A DNA stretch of 64,000 bases. It comes from Acidobacteriaceae bacterium. Lineage in GTDB: Bacteria > Acidobacteriota > Terriglobia > Terriglobales > Acidobacteriaceae. The translations under genes were made by a program, and so were the position numbers. Shown here piece after piece: positions 9,603 through 17,040 of this stretch (position 1 is its first letter; the number at the start of each line of letters is the position of its first letter). The notes beneath the pieces are model-generated. The model made no database searches. It had not been told where the DNA came from and saw only the letters and a list, made by a program, of their open reading frames with translations. The stretch is from the NCBI GenBank assembly GCA_003134855.1, contig PLCS01000007.1, positions 257,011 to 321,010 of the forward strand. The letters are read 5' to 3'.

Positions 9603-10403
9603 TCAAGGCTCATCGCTATTCTTCGGGGTTGATGTACGAGTTACCTGCCCCAACTGCAAAGGCCAAATGCTTAAGAATACCGCGACACAACCAAACCATT
9701 GGAAGATCACAAATAGCCATAGGGACACCATCGCCCATGATAACTGCCCGAGAAAGGAGTAGCAATAATATCGATAGTAGATCGTAAGGCAAGTCCAGAG
9801 AGCAGCTTCAAAAAGACAAGTCGCGACAAAAGAGAATCGCGCCCAAGCGCTCATATCCCTCCAGAAGATGGTACTCGGCTGGTGTGCTGTGATCACATCG
9901 GACCATAACTCACTGTATCGCTGATTGTCTACGATTTCACTTTCACGCCAAGCAATGAATGACTTGTAGGCAAATCTAAAGAGGTAAACCAGAATATACA
10001 GAGCGCAGACAACTATTAATACTTGTAGCGCGTACGCCTTTCTTTCGACCTGCAAACGCTCTAAAGACACTTTCGAAATCAATGCGATGATACCCAATAA
10101 TAAGAATTTGGGCGCTCCCATGACCCACAGCACGGCACAAGGAGTGATGTCCTTTTTTGATTGTCCCAATCTCCTAACAAGAGCGACCATTGCTAAATAT
10201 ATAAGAGAACTGGATATTAAGATGAGAATTCCATAATAGCCAATCGAATCGCGAGTTCTTTCCATGACCGATACAGCACCATGCACGAAGATATATGCTA
10301 CTGTGAGCAATATAACCATTCCCATAAGCAGCCGCATCCGGAGTTCAGGCTTGAAAACGCGCTTCACATTAGGTTCATGATCTGTAATCACTTCGCCTCT
10401 CAT
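9603..10403 (-). CDS. Hypothetical polytopic membrane protein
   Basis: I chose the ATG at 10403 (MRGEVITDHEPNVKRVF), giving about 266 residues; a TTG six codons upstream is possible. Roughly five or six hydrophobic segments are visible, near residues 23-40, 54-75, 93-110, 125-145, 195-215 and 225-248. A short polar domain sits between the fourth and fifth. No family was recognised. It is less GC-rich than its neighbours and lies between repeat elements on both sides, which is compatible with recent acquisition. The even spacing of transmembrane segments is the main support that it is real. Confidence 0.55.
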   Translation of the reverse strand: MRGEVITDHEPNVKRVFKPELRMRLLMGMVILLTVAYIFVHGAVSVMERTRDSIGYYGILILISSSLIYLAMVALVRRLGQSKKDITPCAVLWVMGAPKFLLLGIIALISKVSLERLQVERKAYALQVLIVVCALYILVYLFRFAYKSFIAWRESEIVDNQRYSELWSDVITAHQPSTIFWRDMSAWARFSFVATCLFEAALWTCLTIYYRYYCYSFLGQLSWAMVSLWLFVIFQWFGCVAVFLSIWPLQLGQVTRTSTPKNSDEP

Positions 10404-10461
10404 TCTTCCACTTCCAGGCAATATTGGCGGTTGGCCCTGGTCTCATACATTGTTTTATCAA

Positions 10462-10487
10462 GTTGAGGGTGCCCCCGGTCCCTCAAC
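10462..10487. repeat. Hairpin repeat copy
   Basis: GTTGAGGG and CCCTCAAC form a perfect 8-bp stem around TGCCCCCGGT. The loop carries the CCCCGGT core of the 6284 array. A degenerate partner (GGTTGGCCCTGGTCTC) lies 30 bp upstream. Confidence 0.65.
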
Positions 10488-10490
10488 GAA

Positions 10491-10532
10491 ACTGAGAAAT
10501 GATAACTGCGAACTGACAACTGTCCACTGTCA
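10491..10532. repeat. Heptamer array over the stop codon of the NHL gene
   Basis: Six consecutive heptamers of the form ACTGNNA can be read: ACTGAGA, AATGATA, ACTGCGA, ACTGACA, ACTGTCC, ACTGTCA. The last contains the TGA stop of the minus-strand gene that ends at 10530. Confidence 0.8.
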
Positions 10533-11585
10533 AAACAGATTCAGTCCTTCGACGCCCAGGTCCACATCATAAACGGCGTCGTTGGTGGCAAGGATGGTGG
10601 TTCCGAGGGGAGAGAAGGCCACGCCGACCAGATTTGCGCCGGAGAGCACGAGACTGGCTTCGCCTTGGGGCGTGACGCGCACCAGCCCGCGCTGGCCACG
10701 GAGGCAGGCGGCCAGATAGACGTCGCCCTCTTTGGAGAGCGCCAGGCCCTGCGGACGGCCGAGGCCGCGGAACCAGGCGCGGGCGTCGCCGTTCGGCTCG
10801 ATGGCCCAGATGGCGTCGTTGGAGGTGAGCGAGGGGGCAGTGACATAAAGCGTGCCGGCGGCATTGACGGCCAGATGATAGGCCGCGGCGCTAGGCTCGA
10901 GCGTGGCGTGAACGAAAATCTCGCGGCGGGGATCGATCTTGAAGATGGTGCCGCTACGGTCGCCGACAAAGAGGTTGCCGGCGGCGTCGAAGGCCAAGCC
11001 GGTGGCCACGCCCATGCCCTCGACGTAGAGGGTCGGCTCGCCGGAGTTGTCGATGCGGTAGACGTTGCCCTCGGCGCGGGAGGTGACGAAGAGTTCGCCG
11101 TCGGGGTTGAAGGCCAGGCCGGTGGCGTTGAGGATGCCGGAGACAAACGGGGTTCCGCGGCCGTCGGGACTGATGCGCACGATGGAGATGGGGGTCTGCT
11201 TGCCGCGCTGGCCGGAGATGGTGGCGTAGATCATGCCGGAGCGGCTGACGGCGGGGTTGGTGACCGGATGAAGGCCCTCGGAGAGCTGGCGGGCGACGCG
11301 CAGCGGGGCGGCATTGCTCAAGCCGGCTGGGTTGCGCACCTCGATGAGGCCCGTGCTGGCCTCATCTGGGACGCGGAGGGCGAGCGAACCGGGGCGGCTC
11401 ATCAGCACGTGGGCCGGGTGGCCGGAGACCAGAACAGTGGGCAGGACAAAGCTGAAGGGGCCGAGATTCGCGCCGGTCAGCTCGATCTCGCCGCCGGGCA
11501 GCGCGGCGGCAGGGACGATGTCGTCGATGCGCGGCGCGAATTCGGTGGCGGATTGGGTGCTGGCGATGGGCATGGCTAAATCCAA
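10530..11585 (-). CDS. IPT/TIG plus NHL-type beta-propeller protein
   Basis: This 351-residue protein begins with an IPT/TIG-like Ig domain (residues ~15-95; PRIDDIVPAAALPGGEIELTG, VRNPAGLSN). It continues as an NHL/SMP-30-like propeller in which strands repeat the pattern ATGLAFNPDGELFVTSRAEG, ATGLAFDAAGNLFVGDRSG, PQGLALSKEGDVYLAA. No signal peptide is visible, so it may be cytoplasmic, which is unusual for this architecture. It overlaps the end of pgpA by 10 bp and is probably cotranscribed with yacG and pgpA. An alternative start is the ATG at 11573. Its ligand or activity cannot be told from sequence. Confidence 0.85.
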   Translation of the reverse strand: MDLAMPIASTQSATEFAPRIDDIVPAAALPGGEIELTGANLGPFSFVLPTVLVSGHPAHVLMSRPGSLALRVPDEASTGLIEVRNPAGLSNAAPLRVARQLSEGLHPVTNPAVSRSGMIYATISGQRGKQTPISIVRISPDGRGTPFVSGILNATGLAFNPDGELFVTSRAEGNVYRIDNSGEPTLYVEGMGVATGLAFDAAGNLFVGDRSGTIFKIDPRREIFVHATLEPSAAAYHLAVNAAGTLYVTAPSLTSNDAIWAIEPNGDARAWFRGLGRPQGLALSKEGDVYLAACLRGQRGLVRVTPQGEASLVLSGANLVGVAFSPLGTTILATNDAVYDVDLGVEGLNLF

Positions 11586-12070
11586 ATGTGTAAAAGAGAT
11601 GCTACACCCAAAGCATACAACCCCGCGCCCACATCATCGAGGACGATGCCCCAGCCTTCGGGCAGATCTTCGAGCCGGCGGACGGGAAAGGGCTTGGTCA
11701 TGTCGAAGAGGCGAAAGAGAACGAGCGCGATGAGGGCGTGACGCCAGTTGGCGTGGCTGCCGAGCAGCGCGATCCACTGACCGGCGACCTCGTCGATGAC
11801 GACGATTTGCGGATCGTGGCGGCCGGATTCGCGGGCGACGATGGTGGCGGCGGGGATGCCGATCAGCAGCGTGAGCGCGATGCCGATGAGCAGGGCGATC
11901 AGCAGGGCTTGAGCGGTTGGCTGGAAGGCGAAGGCGTAGGCAGCCCAGAGGAGGACGGCGGCGACCGAGCCCCATGTGCCGGGTCCGGGCTTGCCGAAGC
12001 CAGCGCCGAAGAAGGTGGCAACGGTCCATGCCCAGAGGGTTCTTTTCTGGGTGGGCGCGTCAGTTTTCAT
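11576..12070 (-). CDS. pgpA: Phosphatidylglycerophosphatase A
   Basis: The product (164 residues) starts MKTDAPTQKRTLWAWTVATFFGAGFGKPGPGTWGS. The GxGKxPxAPGTxGS-like opening, DEVAGQWIAL, and FRLFDMTKPFPVRRLE with the terminal DDVGAG segment are hallmarks of PgpA. The enzyme removes the phosphate from phosphatidylglycerophosphate at the inner membrane. Three to four hydrophobic segments are present. The frame stays open upstream to 12436, but that extension overlaps yacG out of frame and is not coding. The start overlaps the end of yacG by 11 bp. pgsA, the preceding step in the pathway, lies at 52221-52871. Confidence 0.93.
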   Translation of the reverse strand: MKTDAPTQKRTLWAWTVATFFGAGFGKPGPGTWGSVAAVLLWAAYAFAFQPTAQALLIALLIGIALTLLIGIPAATIVARESGRHDPQIVVIDEVAGQWIALLGSHANWRHALIALVLFRLFDMTKPFPVRRLEDLPEGWGIVLDDVGAGLYALGVASLLHIWI

Positions 12071-12287
12071 AGTCGCCTCCGTGGCTGCCGCCGAGAGCGC
12101 CGAGGTCTTCCAGCACTTCGGGGTCGAGGATCGGCGAGCTGATCTTGTAGACTCCCATCGCCCACTTGCCAAGGTCGATCTTGCGGCAGCGGTCGCTGCA
12201 AAAGGGAAAGTCCTCGTCGTTGAAGCGCACCAACATGCCGCAGGTGGGGCAGCGGAGCAGCTTGGCGGATTTTTTCTTGGTTGCCAT
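12060..12287 (-). CDS. yacG: YacG-like zinc-binding protein (DNA gyrase inhibitor family)
   Basis: This 75-residue protein has the four zinc-binding cysteines of YacG: CPTCG, then CSDRC after about 15 residues, followed by RKIDLGKWA. E. coli YacG binds GyrB and inhibits gyrase; that activity is inferred here. It has a lysine-rich N-terminus and an acidic C-terminal tail typical of the family. It heads a compact run yacG-pgpA-NHL with overlapping ends. Confidence 0.93.
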   Translation of the reverse strand: MATKKKSAKLLRCPTCGMLVRFNDEDFPFCSDRCRKIDLGKWAMGVYKISSPILDPEVLEDLGALGGSHGGDYEN

Positions 12288-12293
12288 AAAGTT

Positions 12294-12335
12294 GTGGACT
12301 CCCAGGTCCGAAAATCCGGACCTGGGGCACCCAGG
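12294..12335. repeat. Hairpin repeat copy upstream of yacG
   Basis: The core is identical to the element at 9485. Read on the minus strand it is GGGTGCCCCAGGTCC, a short loop, then GGACCTGGGAGTCCAC. It lies 7 bp before the yacG start, so it would fold in the mRNA leader or overlap the promoter. Confidence 0.85.
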
Positions 12336-12418
12336 GTTGTCGCAGCCTGGAAGCGGCAGTCAATGATTATGGTACAGCGCGGGGTCGATGGATTTCTCCT
12401 ATTGCTGTAGAGTGCGGC

Positions 12419-12460
12419 GTGGACCAGGAGGTCCACGCGACAGCCGGTCAGGAGGCCGGC
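12419..12460. repeat. Double hairpin repeat (GTGGACC / GCCGG)
   Basis: GTGGACC-AGGA-GGTCCAC (12419-12436) is a perfect 7-bp stem. A second hairpin, GCCGG at 12443-12447 with CCGGC at 12456-12460, follows at once. Both loops contain CAGGA or AGGA. This resembles an interspersed intergenic repeat rather than a gene signal. Confidence 0.6.
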
Positions 12461-12525
12461 GCTACCTGTTCTTGCAGTGACCAGCTACTGCACGATCAAG
12501 TGACGCAGTTATTTGTGTACAAGGC

Positions 12526-13503
12526 CTAAGCTGGCAATTTGTGCGATGCATCGGGCGCAAACTTCTCAAGGAAGCCTGTGCAAGCTAACTGAATCTGTTG
12601 CTTGAATGCGCGTTTTCCCCGTGTTCTGATTTTATGGCCATGCTTGATGAATGTGAGCGGCTTCTCCTGAAACGGAAGAGGAATGCGGAAGAATCCGGCT
12701 GCGCTTTTGGGTATCCCCAGTTCAGTAAAGAAATCGTCGTAGGCTTCCTTGAAGTCAGCAGCATCGTCTTCTCTGTAGTAGCTTTGCATGACGCCGGAAA
12801 CAGCCGCGATTTCGCTGATTCCGAAGGCGTTCGCAATGCCCTGCAACGCGGCGAAAAGCAGTGCGTCAGGGGCTACATCATGCAGGGTTTTGGTTGCATA
12901 ACTGATCGGGGGATAGGCTCCCTTGACGCCCTGGAGCCGGGTAATCAACAGAATCTCCTCCGCCTGGGATTTGACCACCCATCCGGCAACGATGGTGAAG
13001 GAGAGAACAAAAACGATTTCTCCATCCACTCGCAGATGGAGAGACAGTTCGCCTTCCATGAAGCTGGGCCTGGACATGCCCATCGTCAGGACAAAGCAAT
13101 TGGCGCCCTCGGGGATTTCAAGGATCGCAACATCCTCTTGCAGAGTCCGGCGCAAGAGGCTATCGGGCAACGCCGAAAGCAAGCGCTTGTAATGATAGAG
13201 AAAGCAGGCGGCGCGTTCGGCTACGGTAAAGCCCCGGACCAGGTAGTTTTGGGTGAGATATTTGCAAGCAAAACTTGGGTTGCTGAAAAGAAACTCAGTC
13301 AATGGCGGAAACCTGAGGAGGAGGCGAAGAACTTCACGATGCGTTCTGATGTGGGTGAAGCCACGCCACACTACACCTCCCAGCAGGAGAGGCGACCAGG
13401 TTCCACTCTGCCCTGCGGGAATCGATAATTGCGCGGGAAGCAGGCTGCTTGCGGTGAGGGTGCGAGTCGGGTTTACGGCCGTGCAATTGACTGTCATGGT
13501 CAT
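12526..13503 (-). CDS. DUF535 (VirK/YbjX-like) family protein
   Basis: This 325-residue protein shows the layout I associate with VirK/YbjX (DUF535): an early P.L..FL..NP.F..KYL segment, ERAACFLYHYKRL near residue 100, a central beta-rich region (GELSLHLRVDGEIVFVLSFTI), LLITRLQG, and a C-terminal HGHKIRTRGKRAFK segment. In enterobacteria the family is linked to virulence or envelope stress, but its biochemical role is not established. No signal peptide or membrane segment is obvious. It stands alone between a repeat region and rimO. The family call rests on remembered pattern, not a search. Confidence 0.7.
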   Translation of the reverse strand: MTMTVNCTAVNPTRTLTASSLLPAQLSIPAGQSGTWSPLLLGGVVWRGFTHIRTHREVLRLLLRFPPLTEFLFSNPSFACKYLTQNYLVRGFTVAERAACFLYHYKRLLSALPDSLLRRTLQEDVAILEIPEGANCFVLTMGMSRPSFMEGELSLHLRVDGEIVFVLSFTIVAGWVVKSQAEEILLITRLQGVKGAYPPISYATKTLHDVAPDALLFAALQGIANAFGISEIAAVSGVMQSYYREDDAADFKEAYDDFFTELGIPKSAAGFFRIPLPFQEKPLTFIKHGHKIRTRGKRAFKQQIQLACTGFLEKFAPDASHKLPA

Positions 13504-13701
13504 CTTTCGGTCGACCTTTGAGGCGTCCGTCCGCTGTCAGGCCTTACCGATGCGTTTGTCGCGGCTGAGCCATCCTTACCGGACCGCGGCGTCAAAAGTC
13601 GCACAGGATGAGTTTAACATTGCCGAAGCAGGACTCGATTCCTTTGAGAGTAGAACGACTGCCGGACGAGGCGAATTCCTGAAGGGCAAAGCGAAACAAA
13701 T

Positions 13702-15225
13702 TTATAGCGGCCCCGAGAGGATACGCGCGACTACATCGTAGTCGTGGGCTTCGGTGATCCGGGCGCGGTAGAAGCGGCTGGGCTCCAGAGTGGGCAGGTC
13801 GCCGAAGTCGTTGATGTAGAGCTTGCCGTCGATCTCAGGGGCGTGGAACTCGGTGCGGCCTTCCCAGAGCAGCGGCGTCTCTTCGCTTTCGCCTTCGGCG
13901 AGCACAACCAACTCGCGGCCCACCCACTGCTGCTTGGCGCGCTTGCTGATCGATTGCTGCGTCTTCATCAATTTGCGCTTGCGGGCTTCGATGGTACGCT
14001 TGCTGACTTTCGCGTCGAGCGAGAATGCGCCCGAGCCTTCTTCGTCGGAGTAGTTGAAGACGCCTAGCCAGTCGAATTTTGCCTCGCCGATAAACTCTTG
14101 CAAAACTTCAAAATCGTGCAACGATTCGCCGGGAAATCCGACGATAAACGAGGTGCGAAGGGCGATTCCTGGAACTGTCGCGCGGACTTTTTCCAGGGTT
14201 TTCAGGAAGATTTCCGGGCCGCCGCCGCGCTTCATACGCTTCAAAACCGCGGGCGAGGCGTGCTGCAGCGGCAGGTCAAGGTATTTGCAGATGTTGTCGT
14301 GGCGGGCGATCGTGTCGAGCAGGCGACTGGTGATGCGGTTGGGGTAGGCGTAGAGGAAGCGGAGCCAGCGCAGGCCTTCGATTTGGGCGAGCGCATCAAG
14401 CAGCAGTGCGAGGCCGTCCTTGAGGCCGAGGTCTTCGCCGTAGCAGGTGGTGTCCTGGCCGATGAGGGTGATCTCGCGGACGCCGCGGGCGACGAGTTGC
14501 CGCGCTTCGGCGACGACGGATTCGAATCTACGCGACCGGAATTTGCCCCTCAGGTTTGGAATGACGCAGAAGGAGCAGGGGTGGTCGCAGCCCTCGGCGA
14601 TCTTGATGTAGGCCGAGGATTTGGGCGTGGTTAAAAAGCGGGGGGTAGTTTCGTCGTAGAGGTAGGTGGGCAGCAGGTGGGTCGCGCCCTGCCAGTCGTC
14701 GCGACGGAAGCGGCCTTGCTGCTCGCGATGGTCGCCTTCGGGGCGGGAGCCGTGATCGTGTTTGTGCGTTGCGGCGCGGGATTCGACGCCGGGGCGAACC
14801 TCTGCCGAGCCGCCGCCGCTGAGAATATTAAAGGGCGAGGGCGCGGCGATGGGGGCGAGGCCGGCGGCTTCGAGGATCGCCTCCAGTTCGCCGGTGCCGA
14901 CGACCGCGTCCACTTCGGGGATGGTCTTGCGGATTTCGTCGCGGTAGCGCTCGACGAGGCAGCCGGCGACGATGAGCTTCTTCGCCCGGCCGGAGCTCTT
15001 GTGCCGCGCCATCTCCAGAATCGTGTCCACCGACTCCTGCTTGGCCGTGTCGATGAAGCTGCAAGTGTTGACGATGAGAATTTCGGCCTCTTCGGGACGG
15101 GCGGTCAGCCGCGCGCCGGCGCGGTCGAGCAGGCCCATCATCACCTCGGAGTCGACGAGGTTTTTCGGGCAGCCCAGGGAGATGAAGCCCACGGAAGGGG
15201 CCGTGGGTGAGAAAGTTTTGGTCAC
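13702..15225 (-). CDS. rimO: Ribosomal protein S12 methylthiotransferase
   Basis: This 507-residue protein has an N-terminal UPF0004 domain with LGCPKNLVDSE, NTCSF and AGCLVERY cysteines. A radical-SAM domain follows with GCDHPCSFCVIPNLRG (CxxxCxxC), and a C-terminal TRAM-like domain closes it. RimO methylthiolates the conserved aspartate of ribosomal protein S12. It is longer than the usual ~440 residues because of a polar, His/Arg-rich insertion at about residues 130-195, between the two catalytic domains. The start is GTG at 15225, preceded by TACAAT with a 6-nt gap and no Shine-Dalgarno. Confidence 0.95.
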   Translation of the reverse strand: MTKTFSPTAPSVGFISLGCPKNLVDSEVMMGLLDRAGARLTARPEEAEILIVNTCSFIDTAKQESVDTILEMARHKSSGRAKKLIVAGCLVERYRDEIRKTIPEVDAVVGTGELEAILEAAGLAPIAAPSPFNILSGGGSAEVRPGVESRAATHKHDHGSRPEGDHREQQGRFRRDDWQGATHLLPTYLYDETTPRFLTTPKSSAYIKIAEGCDHPCSFCVIPNLRGKFRSRRFESVVAEARQLVARGVREITLIGQDTTCYGEDLGLKDGLALLLDALAQIEGLRWLRFLYAYPNRITSRLLDTIARHDNICKYLDLPLQHASPAVLKRMKRGGGPEIFLKTLEKVRATVPGIALRTSFIVGFPGESLHDFEVLQEFIGEAKFDWLGVFNYSDEEGSGAFSLDAKVSKRTIEARKRKLMKTQQSISKRAKQQWVGRELVVLAEGESEETPLLWEGRTEFHAPEIDGKLYINDFGDLPTLEPSRFYRARITEAHDYDVVARILSGPL

Positions 15226-15231
15226 TTTTCT

Positions 15232-15237
15232 ATTGTA
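15232..15237 (-). promoter_or_regulatory. Candidate -10 element (TACAAT) of rimO
   Basis: On the minus strand TACAAT is followed by AGAAAA and then the GTG start of rimO. Such spacing predicts a leaderless transcript. No convincing -35 is visible. Confidence 0.5.
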
Positions 15238-15376
15238 TCGGGGATCAACTCCGGCTGCCGCGCAGAGCTTTGCGGCTTGCCACAGAGATATTTTTTATCC
15301 GGCGCGCCGAGTCGAAGCGTGCAGGCGTAGCCTGTTTCTAGTAGTCGTAAGGATTACAGATAGGAGCTATAACCTG

Positions 15377-16246
15377 ATGAAGACACTTTTGGCAACGACG
15401 GCGGCGTTTATTCTCTGCTCTGCGGCGGGCGCGCAAATGCAGCCGCAGGTGATTCCACTTTGGAGCCAGGGCGCTCCCGGATTCGAGAGCCGCAAAGATA
15501 TTCCAGAAGAGGCGCGAGATTATTGGGTACGCCGGATCAATAACCCCACGATCACCGTCTTCCTGCCGCCCAGGGAAAAGGCGACCGGAGCGGCTGTCGT
15601 GGTGGCGCCCGGCGGCGGCTTTCATGAGCTGGTCTATGTGAACGAGGGCGTGCGCGCGGCCGAGTTTTTCAACAGCATCGGGGTGGCGGCCTTTGTGCTG
15701 AAGTATCGCCTGCCGGGCGAAAAGGAATCTCCCTATACGATGGACAACGTGCGCCAGGATGCCTATCGCGCGATGCGGCTGGTGCGCAGCCGCGCGACGG
15801 AGTGGCAGATCGATCCGCATCGCGTGGGGATGATGGGATTCTCCGCCGGTGGCGCGCTGGTTTCGCTGGTGGCCTATGCGCCGGGCAACGGCGACCCGTC
15901 CGCGCCCGACCCCATCGACCGGCTGAACGGCAAGCCGGACTTCCAGATCCTGGTCTTTCCCGGTGGCCCCGAGCCGCAGACGATCGCCGCCGATGCACCG
16001 CCTTCCTTCCTGATTGTGGCCAACGACGATGAGTACGGCTGCGACAAGGTGACGCTGAATATTTTCGAGAAGCTGCGCGCCGCCGGTGTGCGCACCGAGG
16101 CCGTCTTCCTCGCCCAGGGCAAGCACGCCTTCAACATGAACGAGCGCCCCAACCTGCTCACCGTGATGCACTGGCCGCAGCAATTGGCCGACTGGATGCA
16201 CGACAGCGGCTACCTGGCGCCGGCGGGGGCGACGGCAGGGAAATAG
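15377..16246 (+). CDS. Secreted alpha/beta hydrolase (acetyl-esterase-like)
   Basis: The ATG at 15377 gives 289 residues beginning with a signal peptide (MKTLLATTAAFILCSAAGAQ). The frame is open upstream but that part carries no similarity. Alpha/beta-hydrolase signatures are present: an oxyanion loop APGGGFHELVY, the nucleophile elbow GFSAGG, a late Asp in IVANDDEYG, and His in AQGKHAF. This pattern fits the BD-FAE/acetyl-xylan-esterase-like group that deacetylates plant polysaccharides; substrate is inferred. It is divergent from rimO with about 150 bp between the starts. Confidence 0.88.
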   Translation: MKTLLATTAAFILCSAAGAQMQPQVIPLWSQGAPGFESRKDIPEEARDYWVRRINNPTITVFLPPREKATGAAVVVAPGGGFHELVYVNEGVRAAEFFNSIGVAAFVLKYRLPGEKESPYTMDNVRQDAYRAMRLVRSRATEWQIDPHRVGMMGFSAGGALVSLVAYAPGNGDPSAPDPIDRLNGKPDFQILVFPGGPEPQTIAADAPPSFLIVANDDEYGCDKVTLNIFEKLRAAGVRTEAVFLAQGKHAFNMNERPNLLTVMHWPQQLADWMHDSGYLAPAGATAGK

Positions 16247-16371
16247 GGCGACGGCAATTATTACGCCGCTGTGCGAGAGGCAACATCCTGCACATCCTTC
16301 GAGAAAATCAGGGAAGCCTTGTAGATTCTCCAACGGATGATTTTGCCAAAGGATCGCCCGGCCGCCATGGG

Positions 16372-16377
16372 TAAAAT
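16372..16377 (+). promoter_or_regulatory. Candidate -10 element (TAAAAT) of the kdsC-fkp-queC operon
   Basis: TAAAAT is followed by CAAAAC and the ATG at 16384, a 6-nt gap. No Shine-Dalgarno is present, so a leaderless start is likely if this is the -10. No clear -35 is seen. Confidence 0.4.
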
Positions 16378-16383
16378 CAAAAC

Positions 16384-17040
16384 ATGACAATCACAGCCCA
16401 GGAGCGCGCGCGGCGCATCAAAATCATTCTCTTCGACGTTGACGGCGTTCTGACAAACGGCGGCATCTGGATCATTCCTGTTCCGGTGGCCGGGCCGGAC
16501 GGGGCCGTCACGACCAAAATGGTGGAGGCCAAGGGCTACAGCGCGCACGACGGAGCGGGCATGACGCTGGCGCGGCTGGGCGGCATGAAGGTGGGCATCA
16601 TCACCAAGCGCATCAGCGAGACGGTGGCCCTGCGCGCGCGCGACCTGAAGCTGGAATTCGTCTACCAGGGCGAGGCCTTCAAGATGCGCCCGGTGCGCGA
16701 GATCATGGAGCGGGAAGGCGTGACGCTGGAGGAGATCGCCTTCGTGGGCGATGACGTGATCGACCTGCCGGTGATGCGCCAGTGCGGATTCGCGGTGGCC
16801 GTGGCCAATGCGCGGGAGCAAGTGAAGGCCGAGGCGCACTACGTGACTCCGCACCGGGGAGGCGAAGGCGCGGGGCGCGATGCAATCGAGTTCATCCTGG
16901 AAGCCAAGGGGTTGCTGCAACAGTGCATTGAGGCTTCCATCGATGCCGGCAATCCGCTCCCGCCCTCGATGGACATCGGCAAGGGCGGGGATTTGGCCGA
17001 CTCGAATTTCAGTTCCACGCAACCCGGAGAAAGCCAGTGA
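16384..17040 (+). CDS. KdsC-like HAD phosphatase
   Basis: This 218-residue protein carries the HAD motif I DVDGVLTNGG near residues 17-26, a motif II-like KVGIITKR near residue 75, and motif IV FVGDDVIDLPVM near residue 120. AHDGAGMTLARLGG is typical of the KdsC (Kdo-8-phosphate phosphatase) subgroup of short HAD enzymes. KdsC acts in lipopolysaccharide Kdo synthesis. About 40 residues extend beyond the usual ~175-residue fold. The stop overlaps the GTG of fkp by 4 bp (GTGA), so this phosphatase may serve sugar-nucleotide metabolism with Fkp. The exact substrate is uncertain. Confidence 0.85.
   Translation: MTITAQERARRIKIILFDVDGVLTNGGIWIIPVPVAGPDGAVTTKMVEAKGYSAHDGAGMTLARLGGMKVGIITKRISETVALRARDLKLEFVYQGEAFKMRPVREIMEREGVTLEEIAFVGDDVIDLPVMRQCGFAVAVANAREQVKAEAHYVTPHRGGEGAGRDAIEFILEAKGLLQQCIEASIDAGNPLPPSMDIGKGGDLADSNFSSTQPGESQ

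Noticed and set aside
11576..12436. Long PgpA frame with ~120 extra N-terminal residues
   Set aside because: The extension is the out-of-frame reading of yacG and the hairpin repeat; PgpA similarity begins at the ATG at 12070.
14972..15376. N-terminal extension of the esterase
   Set aside because: Antisense to the rimO start region and devoid of similarity; the signal peptide begins at 15377.
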